Shown piece after piece: positions 62,640 through 64,000 of a stretch of 64,000 nt of DNA. Numbering within the stretch: the stretch's first letter is position 1; every line of letters begins with the position of its first letter. The notes under the pieces are model-generated. The model searched no databases. It saw only the letters and a program-made list of their open reading frames with translations, and was not told the DNA's origin. The stretch covers positions 11,593,656 through 11,657,655 of the forward strand of contig CM030832.1 of NCBI GenBank assembly GCA_018105865.1. The letters run 5' to 3'. This DNA is from Metaphire vulgaris. Its lineage: Eukaryota; Annelida; Clitellata; Crassiclitellata; Megascolecidae. The translations under genes and the position numbers were made by a program.

Positions 62640-63900
62640 ACACATTTACATTTATTTAGCGCCTTATTAGGCCTACTACAATTCAATTCATACGCTAAAA
62701 CGCGGGATTTTCAAACACGCGTTTATACAGTAAGACAATAACTGCAATGAAGGTATTTGAGACCAAACTTTGATACCTGACGCTAGAATCCGCTCAATTT
62801 CATTTATATAGCGCAAATTTATGTAGCGCCTTATTACTACAATTCAACTCATACGCCAAAAGGCGGGATTTTCAAACACGCGTTTATACAGTAAAGTCAA
62901 TAACTGCAAGAAAGGTATTTGAGCCCAAACTTTGATACCTGACGCTAGAATCCGCTCAATTTCATTTATATAGCGCAAATTTATGTAGCGCCTTATTACT
63001 ACAATTCAATTCCTTTGCTAAAAGGCGGTATATTTGTGAAATCAGTAACTGCCAAAACAGAAGATTATATAAGTGAATTTGGGTAAAATTGCACTATATA
63101 AATGATAAATAGGCGCTATATAAATGAAAATTACAGGTGCTTTATATTATGTTACCTTGACTTTGAGATGAAATAATATCTGAATAATGCATATTTGCGA
63201 AATCCGTAACTGTCAAGGCAGAAGAGTATATAAAAGTGAATTTGTGAAAAATTGCGCTATATAGATGGGCGCTATATAAATGAAAATTACAGGTGCTTCA
63301 TATTATGTTACCTTGACTTGGTGATGAAATAATATTTGAATAATGCATATTTGCGAAATCCGTAACTGTCAAGGCAGAAGAGTAGGGCCTATATAAAAGT
63401 GAATTTGTGTAAAACTGCGCTATATAAATGGGCGCTATATAAAGGAAAACTACAGGTGCTTTATATTATGTTACCTTGATTTTGTGATGAAATAATATCT
63501 GAATAATGCTTATTTGCGAAATCCGTAACTGTCAAGGTAGAAGCGTATATAAAAGTAAATTTGTGTAAAAATGCGCTATATAAATGGGCGCTATATGAAT
63601 GAAAATTACAGGTGCTTTATATTATGTTACCTTGAATTTTTGATGAAATAATATTTGAATAATGCATATTTTCGAAATCCGTAACTGTCAAGGCAGAAGA
63701 GTATATAAAAGTGAATTTGTGTAAAATTGCGCTATATAAATGGGCGCTATATAAATGAAAACTACAGGTGCTTTATATTATGTCACCTTGACTTTCTGAT
63801 GAGAAAATATTTGAGTAATGTATATTTGCGAAATCAGTAGCTGTGCCGACAGAAGAGCATATAACAATGAATTTGTGTAAAAATGCGGGATTAGCAAACA
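62640..63900. repeat. Tandem array, about 160-bp units with GCGCTATATAAATG
   Basis: Two related blocks. 62640-63040 holds about 2.5 units of 161 bp (TGACGCTAGAATCCGCTCAA at 62779 and 62940). 63037-63860 holds about six units of 150-168 bp marked by GAAATCCGTAACTGTCAAGG (63199, 63354, 63522, 63677 and variants at 63037 and 63827). Both blocks contain GCGC plus TATA words. Confidence 0.9.
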
Positions 63901-64000
63901 AATAAGGTTTTCCGAGATTAACATTGAGTAGCGCCGGTGCTGGTTCCCTAACCGTCAATTTCCGTGCGCCTCATCTCTGCTGGAGCGCATCTGTCTGACG

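Noticed and set aside
62640..63900. CRISPR-like regular array
   Set aside because: Units are about 160 bp, direct and contiguous, with no short repeat-spacer pattern, and the genome is animal.

Overview
The window is animal nuclear DNA: intron-rich, AT-rich, full of microsatellites and small DNA transposons. It carries part of one recognisable gene, on the + strand: the extracellular immunoglobulin region of a Turtle/Dasm1/IGSF9-type neural cell-adhesion receptor. Five exons are supported: Ig1 (9220-9579), Ig2 (42252-42524), Ig3 (43426-43713), Ig4 (52817-53101) and the 5' half of Ig5 (61116-61231). The first four are flanked by phase-1 introns and each has AG/GT borders. The fifth ends in phase 0 after the Ig5 tryptophan. 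The signal-peptide exon, the rest of Ig5, the fibronectin III domains, the membrane segment and the cytoplasmic tail are not seen and must lie outside the window or be unrecognised. Exon size, order and motifs point to a marine invertebrate. Frequent AGGCCTA words, tRNA-derived SINEs and hAT-rich introns are compatible with an echinoderm, hemichordate or mollusc, but I cannot name a phylum.

Layout: 1-9219 is upstream or first-intron sequence with a 527-bp hAT MITE, a decayed piggyBac-like element and several MITEs. 9220-9579 is the Ig1 exon. 9580-42251 is a 32.7-kb intron holding a hAT-Tip100-like element, a large nested palindrome (15.8-20.1 kb), a Helitron helicase remnant, a rearranged mariner, a hAT transposase remnant, a pair of CRE palindromes, SINEs and many MITEs. 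42252-43713 holds the closely spaced Ig2 and Ig3 exons. 43714-52816 contains a LINE 3' end, a tRNA-SINE, an unexplained minus-strand open frame and a CpG-bearing block directly before Ig4. 53102-61115 is an intron with three MITEs and a 69-bp near-perfect foldback. 61232-64000 holds two MITEs and a tandem array of about 160-bp units.

Two things stand out. First, the Ig4 exon is preceded, in frame and without a stop, by a well-placed ATG and a hydrophobic leader that looks like a signal peptide, next to promoter-like sequence; a short Ig4-starting isoform is possible. Second, at least a dozen small transposon copies can be delimited to the base by perfect 8-bp target duplications, so several MITE families can be defined from this window alone. 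Protein identities rest on recognition of family motifs by eye, not on a search.
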